Below, one piece after another: positions 35,918 to 45,347 of a stretch of 64,000 nt of DNA. Where the stretch lies: assembly GCF_002939705.1 (NCBI RefSeq), contig NZ_MDCB01000003.1, positions 284,802-348,801 of the forward strand, in the 5' to 3' direction. The first letter of the stretch is position 1. The number at the start of each line of letters is the position of its first letter. Under the pieces are notes generated by a model. The model saw only the letters and a program-made list of their open reading frames with translations, was not told where the DNA came from and made no database searches. This DNA comes from Xanthomonas albilineans. GTDB lineage: Bacteria; Pseudomonadota; Gammaproteobacteria; Xanthomonadales; Xanthomonadaceae. A program made the translations under genes and the position numbers.

Positions 35918-38035
35918 ATGAAAAAAGATGTCGCCCTGTTCCGCCACTTCCCTCTATACCTTTCCTTCCTGGCGGCACTTTCCGCCAACGCGATCGCCGC
36001 GCCACAGGGCAACCAGACCGCCACGCCCGAGTTGACCCATCTACCCACGCAGTTGCAGAGCGCGAAGAAACTCGGCGCACTGGCGCCCAGCACGCCGATC
36101 AACGTGGTCATGACCCTGCCGTTGAAGGACGGCGCTGGCGCCTACGACTACGCGATGCACGTCTCACAGCCAGGCGATCCGCTCTACGGGCATTACCTCA
36201 CCACCAGCCAATTCACCGCACGCTTCGGCGCGCGCCAGAGCGACATCGATGCGGTCAAAGCTTACGCGCAAACCCATGGCATGCAGATCAAGAGTATCGG
36301 TGGTGCCGGCTCGCTGATCACCCTCAATGCGCCCGTCGGCACCTTCACCAAGCAGCTCGGGGTGAACTTCGACCGTTATCAGGATCAGGACGGCAAGACA
36401 TTCTTCTCGGCCAATCAGCAACCGCAGTTGCCCAGCGAACTCGTCGGCCACGTCGCCGGCATCGTCGGACTGCACGACGCCAACCGCTTCGCACCACTGG
36501 CCATCAAAGCGCCCACCGATCCAGCGGCACGCGCAGCCATCGCTCAGGATCGTGCCGCGCATGGCCTGCGAGCCGTTCTTCAGGACGCCGGGCATGGCCC
36601 CAATGGCGGCTTGAGCCCACAGGACATCCGCAAGGCCTATCAAATTCCCAAACAACTGGCGCCGGACAAGTCGCAGACCCTGGCGATATTCGCGCAAGGT
36701 GGCTTCCTGAGCAGCGACATCGCCACTTACGAAAAGACGTTCGGGCTACCGAACGTGCCGGTGAAGGTCCGCAGCGTCAACGGCTATGGCGGTGCGGTCA
36801 ATAATCCAGGCATAGCTGGCGAGGCAGCACTGGACATCGACATGGCGATCGGAGTGAATCCGCAGTTGCGGCAGATCCAGGTCTACGAGGAAGGCGACGA
36901 CGCGTACCCGACGTCGCTGCTCGCGGCATTGGGCGCGATGGCCGACGACAATACGGCGCAGACGGTCAGCATCTCTTACGGTCTGGATGAGGGGCTGCTG
37001 GGCACTCAAGCCCTGGCTGCGGAAGGCCAGGTACTGACACAGATGGTGGCGCAAGGTCAGGGCGTCTACGCCAGTGCCGGCGACTCGGGCGCCTACGGTA
37101 AACTCGGTATTGGCTTGCGCGGCGAAGATATGGGCAGCCAACCGCTAGTTACCTCGGTCGGCGGCACCACGCTGTTCACTCGACATGACGGCAGCTATCA
37201 GGGCGAAGAAACCTGGAATCTGCTTGGCATCGGATATGGTGCGACCGGCGGCGGCTTCAGCAACTACTGGCCAATCCCCGATTACCAAATGGTCCCCAGC
37301 AGCAACGGCGGGATGCCCGGCAAAATCAACAAGGTCTCGATCGCCCTACCCAACGGCGGTTCGTCCACGCTGCGCAATTTCCCCGACGTGGCCGCCATCG
37401 CTAGCCCCAGCACGGGGGTTGCGGTCTACTCCGAACTGGAAGGCGGCTGGATCATCGTTGGCGGCACCAGTGTCTCGGCGCCGATCTGGGCCAGCTTCAT
37501 GACAATCGCCAGCCAGGCGCGCCAGACCGTTGGACTGGACCAGATCGGCTTCGCCAATCCGTTCCTTTACAGCAACGTCAACGGCAATACTTCCACGATC
37601 AACCGCGATATCCTCGATGGCAGCAACGGCAACGCCAGCCTGTTCAACGGCGTCGCCGGCTTCTCCGCCGGCATAGGCTACGACAACACGACCGGCCTGG
37701 GTTCGATTGCGTCCTCGCCGATATTATTCAGCGCGCTGCTGGATGGCAAAGACAGGAGCACGACACCGCCAAGTGAGGTGCGCGGCATCAACATCAGCAC
37801 CACCAAGGCGAGCAGCACGCTGAAATGGGTCACTGCGGCCAACGCGACAGGCTACGTGGTGGTCGCGCAGAACTACACCACCGGTGACATCGCCTCCTAC
37901 GGCGTCACCCGTGGCACGCAATACACGATACAGGACCTCACGCCCAACACGATCTACCAATTCGTGGTCGTCTCCGTGAACAAGGGCGGCTCGAGGGTGA
38001 GCGAAGCGGCGATCGCAAAGACGGCAAAGAACTGA
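35918..38035 (+). CDS. Secreted S53 (sedolisin/xanthomonalisin-type) peptidase, copy 1
   Basis: A 705-aa secreted pepstatin-insensitive serine-carboxyl peptidase, active at acidic pH in known relatives. Signal peptide (1-28, ending ANAIAA); activation prodomain (about 45-200, with DYAMHVSQPGDPLYGHYLT); catalytic domain (about 225-600) with Glu302 and Asp306 in AGEAALDID, the oxyanion Asp in YASAGDSGAYG and the nucleophile Ser518 in GGTSVSAP. A C-terminal fibronectin-type III-like domain (about 615-705) follows. A paralogue lies 3.7 kb downstream. It may help to degrade plant proteins during infection; that is inference. A hairpin follows the stop. Confidence 0.93.
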   Translation: MKKDVALFRHFPLYLSFLAALSANAIAAPQGNQTATPELTHLPTQLQSAKKLGALAPSTPINVVMTLPLKDGAGAYDYAMHVSQPGDPLYGHYLTTSQFTARFGARQSDIDAVKAYAQTHGMQIKSIGGAGSLITLNAPVGTFTKQLGVNFDRYQDQDGKTFFSANQQPQLPSELVGHVAGIVGLHDANRFAPLAIKAPTDPAARAAIAQDRAAHGLRAVLQDAGHGPNGGLSPQDIRKAYQIPKQLAPDKSQTLAIFAQGGFLSSDIATYEKTFGLPNVPVKVRSVNGYGGAVNNPGIAGEAALDIDMAIGVNPQLRQIQVYEEGDDAYPTSLLAALGAMADDNTAQTVSISYGLDEGLLGTQALAAEGQVLTQMVAQGQGVYASAGDSGAYGKLGIGLRGEDMGSQPLVTSVGGTTLFTRHDGSYQGEETWNLLGIGYGATGGGFSNYWPIPDYQMVPSSNGGMPGKINKVSIALPNGGSSTLRNFPDVAAIASPSTGVAVYSELEGGWIIVGGTSVSAPIWASFMTIASQARQTVGLDQIGFANPFLYSNVNGNTSTINRDILDGSNGNASLFNGVAGFSAGIGYDNTTGLGSIASSPILFSALLDGKDRSTTPPSEVRGINISTTKASSTLKWVTAANATGYVVVAQNYTTGDIASYGVTRGTQYTIQDLTPNTIYQFVVVSVNKGGSRVSEAAIAKTAKN

Positions 38036-38045
38036 CAAGCAAGGC

Positions 38046-38071
38046 GGTCCGGGCCGTTCGCGGCCCGGACC
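38046..38071. terminator. Hairpin with TTCG loop between convergent genes, copy 1
   Basis: GGTCCGGGCCG and CGGCCCGGACC form a perfect 11-bp stem around TTCG. It lies between the S53 stop and the convergent DUF6630 stop. It has no T tract, so termination strength is uncertain. The same 26 bases recur at 41731-41756. Confidence 0.7.
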
Positions 38072-38088
38072 CGATCCAGCGCATTCCA

Positions 38089-38634
38089 TCAAAACGGGTC
38101 GCTGCCCGGGCGCAGGTCGATCCCAAGGATCGCGGCCAGCCGCTGCATATCCTGATCGTCGCGGCTGCGTGCCATCCAGCCGGCACGGAACGCGTTGCCG
38201 GTGTCCCAGCACCAGATGCTGTAACCGTATTCGCGCAGGCGGTCATCGGCCAACGTCAACAGCGACACGGCATCATGGCCCTCGAAGAAGTCCTCGTCGT
38301 CGACGTCGCCACCCCAATCGATGTGCAGGTTCCAGCGCGCGGCCAATTCATCGACCGCCCCGATCAGCGCCTCGCGATCGTTGCCGTCCACGTAGAAACC
38401 AGCGCTCCAGTCGATCGCGTCCTTCAGCGCCCATAGCCAATCCTGGCCCTCGCGCTCAGTCTCGCCAGCAAGTTCGCGGTAGGCAGCGAACTGACGCAGG
38501 GCGCTTTCCTCATCGCCAGGATTGATCAGCAACAGCAAGTTCCATATCAGCCCCTGCTGGGTGTCCGGGTCGTCCTCGTCCACATCGCCGAACCCGTCCT
38601 CGGGGTCGTCGTAGTCGACACTGTTATCGGGCAT
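38089..38634 (-). CDS. DUF6630-like acidic protein
   Basis: A 181-aa soluble protein, strongly acidic at its N-terminus (DYDDPEDGFGDVDEDDPDTQ). Segments such as WALKDAIDWSAGFYVDGND, LAARWNLHIDWGGDVDDED and LREYGYSIWCWDTGNAFRAG fit the DUF6630 family as I recall it; no function is known. The start at 38634 was chosen because the upstream extension lacks conservation with the second copy. The convergent S53 gene ends 54 bases away. A broken second copy is at 41778-42112, so this is the intact member of the duplicated pair. Confidence 0.7.
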   Translation of the reverse strand: MPDNSVDYDDPEDGFGDVDEDDPDTQQGLIWNLLLLINPGDEESALRQFAAYRELAGETEREGQDWLWALKDAIDWSAGFYVDGNDREALIGAVDELAARWNLHIDWGGDVDDEDFFEGHDAVSLLTLADDRLREYGYSIWCWDTGNAFRAGWMARSRDDQDMQRLAAILGIDLRPGSDPF

Positions 38635-38781
38635 GGCGGTGCAATCGGCATCACGGGACCACCAGTGTGCCGTGCCTGGCGCGGCGACGGAAGCGCGGCG
38701 GAACTCGGCAACCGCGCCGCGAGCGTTTATGCTTCGCCACCGGAAGACGGCGCTGTCCGCCGCCACACGCCACCTGACCCG

Positions 38782-39024
38782 ATGTCCGAGACGCCCCCCG
38801 ATCACCTGGCCATCAGCCCGCACAGCCCATTCCACGATACCGAGGCGCTATCGCGTGGTGTCGGCATCCGTTTCAACGGTGTGGAGCGTGACAACGTGGA
38901 AGAGTATTCGATCAGCGAGGGCTGGATCCGCGTGCAAGTCGGAAAATCGCGCGACCGCCGCGGCAACCCGATGACGATGAAGATCAAGGGCGCCGTCGAA
39001 GCGTACTGGCTCCAAACCAAGTAA
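38782..39024 (+). CDS. DUF3297-family protein
   Basis: An 80-aa protein matching DUF3297: SETPPDHLAISPHSPFHDTE, SRGVGIRFNGVERDNVEEYS and ISEGWIRVQVGKSRDRRGNP are the family's conserved stretches, ending KIKGAVEAYWLQTK. It is small, soluble and of unknown function, common in proteobacteria. ATG 38782 starts the family consensus. It is divergent from the DUF6630 gene. The 3' third of a second copy survives at 42113-42197, fused to the DUF6630 remnant by a deletion. Confidence 0.9.
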   Translation: MSETPPDHLAISPHSPFHDTEALSRGVGIRFNGVERDNVEEYSISEGWIRVQVGKSRDRRGNPMTMKIKGAVEAYWLQTK

Positions 39025-39621
39025 GCGCCTGGCTGAGGGATGCGGACGCGGAAAAACTCACCGGCCACGCCGACGAATCCCGTCGACGTGCAACCGATAT
39101 CCAGGCCATGTTCGCCACCAATCCGTTCGTGTGGTTTACCGCTCCCGCACACCGCGGTCGTTCAACTCTTGCGCCGGGCTGCCAGCAGATCCAGGTTGCG
39201 GATCAAGCGCGCGCGATTTCGTCGGAAATCTTGCGTTGACGGGTGAGCTTGAACAATTCCTGACGTTCGGCCTGCAAGCCGGCATTGCACAACACACGGC
39301 CGTGCCTTAAACAGCGTCAATGGCTGCGACAGCCATGCCCACAAAAAGCGCAACAGCAACAGGCCGACATCCGATGCGCAACATCAAATGCCAGCCACGC
39401 GTGCATTCGGGCAGTATTTCGCTGTGCATGCGCTGTCCAAACGCACCCGCTATTTGTCTACTTTAGCGACGGGCGTATACCTATACTCGGAACAGAGTCA
39501 CCGCGACTCTTCACGCTCCATACATCTCCTCGCATCCCGTACTGCCGGCGCTGCGGCGTGCCTGTGCATGTCGTTCCAGCAATGCGATTCGCAGTCCCTC
39601 TCATCACGAAGGTACTTTTGC
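39025..39621. other. Duplication junction region between the two S53 units
   Basis: 39025-39161 is the spacer that also follows the DUF3297 remnant at 42198-42334. 39162-39367 is an antiporter pseudogene. From 39354 the leader of the second S53 gene begins, aligned with 35650 onwards. No intact gene. Confidence 0.75.
39162..39367 (-). pseudogene. Na+/H+ antiporter remnant (copy 1, internal deletion)
   Basis: 39162-39296 matches the 3' end of the intact antiporter at 42335-42470 (ending RLIRNLDLLAARRKS against RLIRNLDLLEARRKS). Directly after it, 39300-39367 matches a region about 470 bases further into the intact gene (LLLRFLWAWLSQPLTLFKAR against LLLRFLWVWLSLRWNLLKAR). So an internal block has been deleted and everything upstream is missing because the duplication ended there. 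It cannot encode a transporter. Confidence 0.85.
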
Positions 39622-41715
39622 ATGAAAGATGTTGCACTGTTACGCCACCTCCCCCTGTACATCGCCTTCCTGGCCATTCTTTCCACGAACGCGATCGCTG
39701 CATCACAGCAAAACCAGACCATTACGCCCGAGTTGGCCCATCTGCCGAAGCAATTGCAGAGCGCGAAGAAACTCGGCGCACTGGCGCCAAGCACGCCGAT
39801 CAACGTGGTGATGACCCTGCCGTTGAAGGACGGCGCAGGTGCCTACGACTACGCGATGCACGTCTCGCAACCAGGCGATCCGCTCTATGGGCATTACCTC
39901 ACCAACAGCCAATTCGCCAAGCGCTTCGGCGCGCGCCAGAACGACATCGATGCGGTCAAAGCTTACACGCAAGCCCATGGCATGCGGATCAAGAGTATCG
40001 GTGCCGCAGGTACGCTGATCACCGTGAGCGCACCCGCCGACGCTTTCTCCAAGCAGCTCGGGGTGAACTTCAACCGCTATCAGGATCAGGACGGCAAGGC
40101 CTTCTTCTCAGCCGATCAGCAACCACAGTTACCCAGCGAACTGGTCGGCCACGTCGGCGGCATCGTCGGACTGCACGACGCCAACCGTTTGGGAACGCTA
40201 GCCATCCACGCACCGACCGATCCGGCGGCGCGCGCGGCCATGAACCAGGAACGCACCGCGCACGGCCTGCGGGCAGTTCCCGAGAACATAGGGCATGGCC
40301 CCAATGGCGGCTTCAGCCCGCAGGACATCCGCAAGGCCTATACCATCCCCAATCAACTTGCGCCGGGCAAGTCGGAGACTCTGGCGATCTTCGCGCAAGG
40401 CGGCTTCCTGAGCAGCGACATCGCCACTTACGAAAAGACCTTCGGGCTGCCGAACGTGCCGGTGAAGGTGCGCAATGTCAACGGCTATAACGGCGCGGTC
40501 AGCTATGAAATCGTGGCCGGCGAGACAGCACTAGACATCGACACGGCGATCGCGGTGAATCCGCAGTTGCAGCAGATCCTGGTCTACGAGGAAGGCGACG
40601 ACGCGTACCCGGTGGCGTTGCTGGCGGCATTAGGCGCGATGGCCGACGACAATACGGCGCAGACGGTCAGCATTTCCTACGGCCAGGATGAGGAGCTGAT
40701 GGGCACTCAGGCACTGGCCGCGGAAGGCCAGGTGCTGACACAGATGGTGGCGCAAGGCCAGGGCGTCTATGCCAGTTCCGGCGACCATGGCGCTTACGGG
40801 CGCACCGGCAACGGCTTGCACGGCGCGGATCCGGGCACCCAACCGCTGGTCACCTCGGTGGGCGGTACCACGCTGTTCACTCAACAGGACGGCAGCTATC
40901 TGGCCGAGGAAACTTGGAATCTGCTCGGCGAGCAATTAGGCGCGACCGGCGGCGGCGTCAGCAGCTACTGGCCGATTCCCGGTTACCAACTGATCCCCGA
41001 CAGCAACGGCAAGCAGGTGTCGATCGCCGCGCCTAACGGTGGTTCGTCCACGCGGCGCAATTTCCCCGACGTGGCCGCCACTGGCAACCCAGCCACGGCG
41101 ATTGCAATCTACTCCGAACTGGAGGGCGGCTGGAGGATCGTGGGCGGCACCAGTCTCTCGGCGCCGATCTGGGCAAGTTTCATGACCATCGCCAATCAGG
41201 CACGTCGGTACGCGGGCCTGGACGGGATCGGCTTCGCCAATCCGTTCCTCTACAGCAACGTCAAGGGTACCGTCTCCACGGGCACCCACGATATCCTCGA
41301 AGGCAGCAACGGCATCGCCAGCCTGTTCAACGGCGTCGCCGGCTTTTCCGCCGGTTTGGGCTACGACAACACGACCGGTCTGGGCTCGATGGCATCTTGG
41401 TCGCTATTGTTCAACTCACTGCTGCATGGCAACGACCGCAACACGCCACCGCCCGGTCAGGTGCGCGGCGTCAGCGTCAGCACCACCAAGACGACCAGCA
41501 CGGTGCAATGGAGCGCGGCGGCCAACGCGACCGGCTACCTGATACTCGCCTATAGCCCCACCAGCCAAATCGTCTCGTATGCGGTCACCCGCGACACGCA
41601 ATCCATGCTGCAAGGCTTCACACCGGACACGACCTACCAATTCCTGGTCGTGTCCATCAACAAGGGCGGGGCGAAGGTAAGTTCGAAGGTGATCGCCAAG
41701 ACGGCCAAGAACTGA
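39622..41715 (+). CDS. Secreted S53 (sedolisin/xanthomonalisin-type) peptidase, copy 2
   Basis: A 697-aa paralogue of the 35918-38035 protein with the same layout: signal peptide (ending TNAIAA), prodomain, catalytic domain and C-terminal fibronectin-type III-like domain. Catalytic residues are intact: Glu and Asp in AGETALDIDTA, the oxyanion Asp in YASSGDHGAYG and Ser in GGTSLSAP. Differences cluster in loops, for example a shortened loop near YQLIPDSNGKQVSIAAP, so substrate preference may differ. The start at 39622 follows a leader shared with copy 1. Both copies look functional, unlike their flanking genes. Confidence 0.93.
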   Translation: MKDVALLRHLPLYIAFLAILSTNAIAASQQNQTITPELAHLPKQLQSAKKLGALAPSTPINVVMTLPLKDGAGAYDYAMHVSQPGDPLYGHYLTNSQFAKRFGARQNDIDAVKAYTQAHGMRIKSIGAAGTLITVSAPADAFSKQLGVNFNRYQDQDGKAFFSADQQPQLPSELVGHVGGIVGLHDANRLGTLAIHAPTDPAARAAMNQERTAHGLRAVPENIGHGPNGGFSPQDIRKAYTIPNQLAPGKSETLAIFAQGGFLSSDIATYEKTFGLPNVPVKVRNVNGYNGAVSYEIVAGETALDIDTAIAVNPQLQQILVYEEGDDAYPVALLAALGAMADDNTAQTVSISYGQDEELMGTQALAAEGQVLTQMVAQGQGVYASSGDHGAYGRTGNGLHGADPGTQPLVTSVGGTTLFTQQDGSYLAEETWNLLGEQLGATGGGVSSYWPIPGYQLIPDSNGKQVSIAAPNGGSSTRRNFPDVAATGNPATAIAIYSELEGGWRIVGGTSLSAPIWASFMTIANQARRYAGLDGIGFANPFLYSNVKGTVSTGTHDILEGSNGIASLFNGVAGFSAGLGYDNTTGLGSMASWSLLFNSLLHGNDRNTPPPGQVRGVSVSTTKTTSTVQWSAAANATGYLILAYSPTSQIVSYAVTRDTQSMLQGFTPDTTYQFLVVSINKGGAKVSSKVIAKTAKN

Positions 41716-41730
41716 GGCCTCGGCAGAGGC

Positions 41731-41756
41731 GGTCCGGGCCGTTCGCGGCCCGGACC
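41731..41756. terminator. Hairpin with TTCG loop, copy 2
   Basis: Identical 26-base perfect hairpin to that at 38046-38071, placed 15 bases after the second S53 stop. Preserved without change while flanking sequence diverged, which suggests it is functional. Confidence 0.7.
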
Positions 41757-41777
41757 TGATCCAACACATTCGATCCA

Positions 41778-42112
41778 TCAAAACGGCTCGCTGCATGGGC
41801 ACAGGTCGATTCCAAGCATCGCGGCCAGCCGCTGCATCTCCTGATCGTCGCAGCTGCGTGCCATCCAACCGGCACGGAACTCACTGCCTGTGTCCCAGCA
41901 CCAGACGCTGTCGCCGTATCCGCGCAGGCGGTCATCGGCCAGCGTCAACAGCGACACGGCATCCTGGCCCGCGGACAAGTCCTCGTCGTCGACGTCGCCT
42001 CCCAATCGATGCGCAGGTTCCAGCGCGCGGCCAATTCATCGATCGCCCCGATCAGCGCCTCGCGATCGTTGCAGTCCACGTAGAAACCTGCGCTCCAGTC
42101 AATCGCGCCCTT
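41778..42112 (-). pseudogene. DUF6630 remnant (copy 2, frameshift and truncation)
   Basis: The C-terminal part is kept (VDDEDLSAGQDAVSLLTLAD ... GIDLCPCSEPF). A one-base deletion at about 42000 (GCCTCCCAATC where copy 1 has GCCACCCCAATC) shifts the frame, and upstream codons for AIDWSAGFYVDCNDREALIG are in another frame. The N-terminal half is gone: the sequence stops at about 42112, where it joins the end of a DUF3297 gene. Nonfunctional. Confidence 0.88.
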
Positions 42113-42197
42113 AGGAAAATCGCGCGATCGCCGCGGCAATCCGATGAAGATGAAGATCAAGGGGACCGTCGAAGCGTATTGGCTCGAAATCAAGTAA
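42113..42197 (+). pseudogene. DUF3297 remnant (copy 2, 3' end only)
   Basis: About 28 codons survive, GKSRDRRGNPMKMKIKGTVE then AYWLEIK by comparison with copy 1. The deletion removed what corresponds to about 38420-38938 of copy 1, that is the 5' parts of both divergent genes and the promoter region between them. Confidence 0.85.
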
Positions 42198-42334
42198 GCG
42201 CCTGGCCGAGCGATGCGGACGCGGAAAAACCCACCGGCCTGGCCGGCGAACCGCGTTGGCGTGCAACCGATATCCAGGCCACGTTCGCCACCAATCCGTT
42301 CGTGCGGTTTACCGCTTCCGCATACCCCGGCCGT

Positions 42335-43972
42335 TCAACTCTTGCGCCGGGCTTCCAGCAGATCCAGGTTGCGGATCAAGCGTCGCGCGATTTCGTCGGA
42401 AATCTTGCGTTGACGTGTGAGCTTGAACAATTCCTGACGTTCGGCCTGCAGGCCGGCATTGCGCAACTGACGCAGCACGTTGTCCAGGCGTCGCGCTTCT
42501 TCCGGATCGCTCTCCATCGCATCGCCATGGTCGAGATGGCGCTGATACAGCATGCTGACCCGATTGGCCGCTTCGTTGTAGAGATCGGCATGTTCGCTGT
42601 CCTGCACCAGCCGCTGACGCAGTTTTTCCACCGCCGCCAACGCCGCACGCGAGGATTCGCGCCGGGCCAGATCCTCCTCCAGACGGTCGCTGGATTCTTC
42701 AGGCAATTCCAGGCCGCGTAGTAGCCGCGGCAACGCCAAGCTGGCGACCAACAACGAGGTGACGATCACCGTGCTGGCCAGGAAGATCGCCAAATCGCGC
42801 GTCGGGAACGCGGCACCACTGGGCAAGGCCAACGGCAACGTCAGCACGCCGGCCAGGGTAATCGCACCGCGCACCCCAGCCAGAGATGTCGCCACCACCA
42901 CACGCCACGGCGGACTGCGCCGATGCTCGCCACGACGCCGCGCCTTGAGCAAATTCCAGCGCAGCGACAACCATACCCACAAGAAGCGCAACAGCAACAG
43001 GCCGATGTAGATCGCCAGCGCATAGCCGAGCAACCACCATGGATTCAGGTGCCCGGCTTCGTCGATGTTGTGCATGGCCCCCTGCACGATGCCCGGCAAC
43101 TGCTCGCCGAGCAGCACAAACATGATGCCCTTGAGGGTGAACTGGACCATGTCCCACACCGCAGAGCGCTGCACACGCATGCTACCCGGGGCACGGCCGC
43201 TCAATTCCACGTAACTCATGCTGATGCCGGCGGCGACCGCGGCGAGAATGCCGGAGGCGTTGATCGACTCTGCCAACAAGTACGCGGCGAATGGCAGCAG
43301 CAAGTTGACCAGGATCGCCGCGCCCGGCTCCTCGCCAACCTGCCGCCAGATCCAGCGCTGCGCCAAGCTAGTGCCCAGGACCACCACAACACCAGCCGCC
43401 ACGCCGACCAAGGCCACCCACAGGAACATCAGCGAAGCAGCGGCGAGCGAGAACGTGCCGGTGGTCGCCGCGGCCACCGCGAACTGGAAGCAAACCAAGC
43501 CGGAGGCATCGTTGAGCAGCGATTCGCCTTCCAGGATGTGCATCAGCCGCCTGGGGATCGGCGCGCGCGAGGCGATCGAGGACACCGCCGTCGGATCGGT
43601 CGGCGCCACCACCGCAGCCAGCGCGAAAGCCACTGCCAGCGGCATGGTCGGGATCATCCAGTGGATCAGGCAACCCACACCGACCACGGTGAAGACGACC
43701 AACCCCAGCGCCAGTTCCAGGATCGCCCCCTTGTCGCGGAACAGACCCTGCTTGGGAATGCGCCAGCCGTCCAGGAACAGCAGCGGCGGCAGGAACAACA
43801 GGAAGAACAGTTCCGGCTCGAGCGCGTAGCCCTTCTTGAACACGCCGGCGATGATCGCGCCCAAGCCGATCTGCACCAGCGGCAACGGCAAAGAAAACGG
43901 CAACACACGCACCAGATAGCCGCTGGCCACCACCGCCAGCAGCATCGCCAAGACTACTTCGATCGAATGCAT
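42335..43972 (-). CDS. Na+/H+ antiporter (CPA1/NhaP type)
   Basis: A 545-aa inner-membrane monovalent cation/proton antiporter. About twelve hydrophobic helices are visible in residues 1-400. The ion-binding signature is in VVAPTDPTAVSSIASRAPIP and EGESLLNDASGLVCFQFAVA (Asp of the ND/GLxxF motif), both typical of CPA1. The C-terminal 140 residues form a charged cytoplasmic helical domain (RLEEDLARRESSRAALAAVE) that probably regulates activity. ATG 43972 (MHSIEVVLAM) was chosen for its fit to the family start; longer readings lack support. It is the intact member of a duplicated block whose other copy is a pseudogene at 39162-39367. Confidence 0.92.
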   Translation of the reverse strand: MHSIEVVLAMLLAVVASGYLVRVLPFSLPLPLVQIGLGAIIAGVFKKGYALEPELFFLLFLPPLLFLDGWRIPKQGLFRDKGAILELALGLVVFTVVGVGCLIHWMIPTMPLAVAFALAAVVAPTDPTAVSSIASRAPIPRRLMHILEGESLLNDASGLVCFQFAVAAATTGTFSLAAASLMFLWVALVGVAAGVVVVLGTSLAQRWIWRQVGEEPGAAILVNLLLPFAAYLLAESINASGILAAVAAGISMSYVELSGRAPGSMRVQRSAVWDMVQFTLKGIMFVLLGEQLPGIVQGAMHNIDEAGHLNPWWLLGYALAIYIGLLLLRFLWVWLSLRWNLLKARRRGEHRRSPPWRVVVATSLAGVRGAITLAGVLTLPLALPSGAAFPTRDLAIFLASTVIVTSLLVASLALPRLLRGLELPEESSDRLEEDLARRESSRAALAAVEKLRQRLVQDSEHADLYNEAANRVSMLYQRHLDHGDAMESDPEEARRLDNVLRQLRNAGLQAERQELFKLTRQRKISDEIARRLIRNLDLLEARRKS

Positions 43973-44306
43973 GCTCGTCCAGACATCAGCACTGCGCCAA
44001 CAGCACTGTCCATACATGAGTGAGCATGCAAGCAAAGCGCACCGCAGGCGCGCTGTCCAGTGGCGGGGCGGCGTGGAGTCAGGTGGCGTGCTGAATTCGG
44101 GTTGGTCGTGGCACCGGAGGCCTGCGCACGCACGGCGCGGACACGACACCGTATCGGCGACGGTGGTCGCGCAACTCGGCAATGCACATGCACACTTGCC
44201 CGCATGCAGCCAATCGCGCCGCGCATGCACTGTCTTTTACGCTTCGTCTAGTATGGGGCTGCTACGCCCAACTCCGCGCGCCGAATGCCTCTCCACCGGA
44301 AACCAC

Positions 44307-44975
44307 ATGCTGACCATCCAAGAACTCAATGGTTTCATCGACGCCCAGGCGGCAAAGGGCAGCATTACGCAGATCTGGAAATTGATCGGCGAGAATTTCG
44401 AGCACGCCCAGGCCAGCCTCCCGGCCGAACAGGCGATGCAGCGACGCGAACTGTCGTTCCATGACCACGTGCAACTGCTGGCCTACCTGTGCCTGCTGCT
44501 GGAGGGCGTACCCGGCGATCTGGTGGAAATCGGCGTGTGGAAAGGTAAGTCGCTGGCGCTGATGAACGAGGTCTGCAATCGCCAGCGCCGGATCATCGGC
44601 CTGGATCCGTTCGCGCTGCCTAACCAGTTCGAGGAATTCAACCACTATCGTCAGCTGCTGCTACCCAACGCACTGTTTATCCGTGGCTACTCGGAGTTTT
44701 GCGCACAACACTTCTACAACATGACGCCGCAGGTGGCGTTGCTGCATATCGACGGTGGGCACACCGGACGCAATGTGTTGCTGGATTTTCTGCTGTATGG
44801 CCCTAGCGTGGTGACCGGTGGGTTCGTGGTGTTCGACGACTACGGCGACCACGAATATTCGCCGGAAGTCGGCCCCGCCGTGGACCTGCTGCGCGCGACC
44901 GGCTACTTCAACGGCTTCCACGTGCTGGGCTGCGTGCATGGGTTCGAGAATAGCTACGTGCTGCAGCGCCTGTGA
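44307..44975 (+). CDS. Class I SAM-dependent methyltransferase
   Basis: A 222-aa soluble protein of the Methyltransf_24-type group. The SAM-binding motif is GDLVEIGVWKGKSLALMNEV; RRIIGLDPFALPNQ gives the acidic residue after strand 2, and ALLHIDGGHTGRNVLLDF then GGFVVFDDYGDHEYSPEVG are characteristic of enzymes that modify sugars or small secondary metabolites. The substrate is unknown. ATG 44307 (MLTIQELNGF) is chosen; an in-frame ATG about 18 codons upstream is possible. It is divergent from the antiporter gene and has no co-directional partner. Confidence 0.82.
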   Translation: MLTIQELNGFIDAQAAKGSITQIWKLIGENFEHAQASLPAEQAMQRRELSFHDHVQLLAYLCLLLEGVPGDLVEIGVWKGKSLALMNEVCNRQRRIIGLDPFALPNQFEEFNHYRQLLLPNALFIRGYSEFCAQHFYNMTPQVALLHIDGGHTGRNVLLDFLLYGPSVVTGGFVVFDDYGDHEYSPEVGPAVDLLRATGYFNGFHVLGCVHGFENSYVLQRL

Positions 44976-45347
44976 GGTATGGTGCGACGACGCGCGGTCG
45001 CGATCAGCGGTGCTCCGGTGCAACCGCGACGCATGGCGTTTGCGCCGGCCGCACCAGCGTTCAAGTCCTCGACGAAACCACAATAAGCACGCACACCGCC
45101 CTCGACACGCGCTGACGGTCGACGGCAGCCAACCATGCCAACACGGCACCGGGAAGCGAAGCGATGCGTCTGGCGCAACTGCCTCACCACCTCCAACATC
45201 TGTTCCAGGGCATAAGCGCTGTTGCGGATGATGCCACTGTTGGAGAAGAACAAATCCTTGATGTCCTACCGCGTGTAGAACTCCATCGTCAGCTTGACCA
45301 GTCCGGCTGAGGTGGCACGCACACGACGCACGTTGCTGGAGACGCGT
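44976..45347. other. Intergenic region with a possible unidentified gene remnant
   Basis: On the minus strand, about 45320-45120 reads as SAGLVKLTMEFYTR, a stop, then DIKDLFFSNSGIIRNSAYAL and EQMLEVVRQLRQTHR, with no start. It looks like the relic of a coding region, but I do not recognise the family. No intact gene, repeat or terminator is seen otherwise. Confidence 0.35.
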
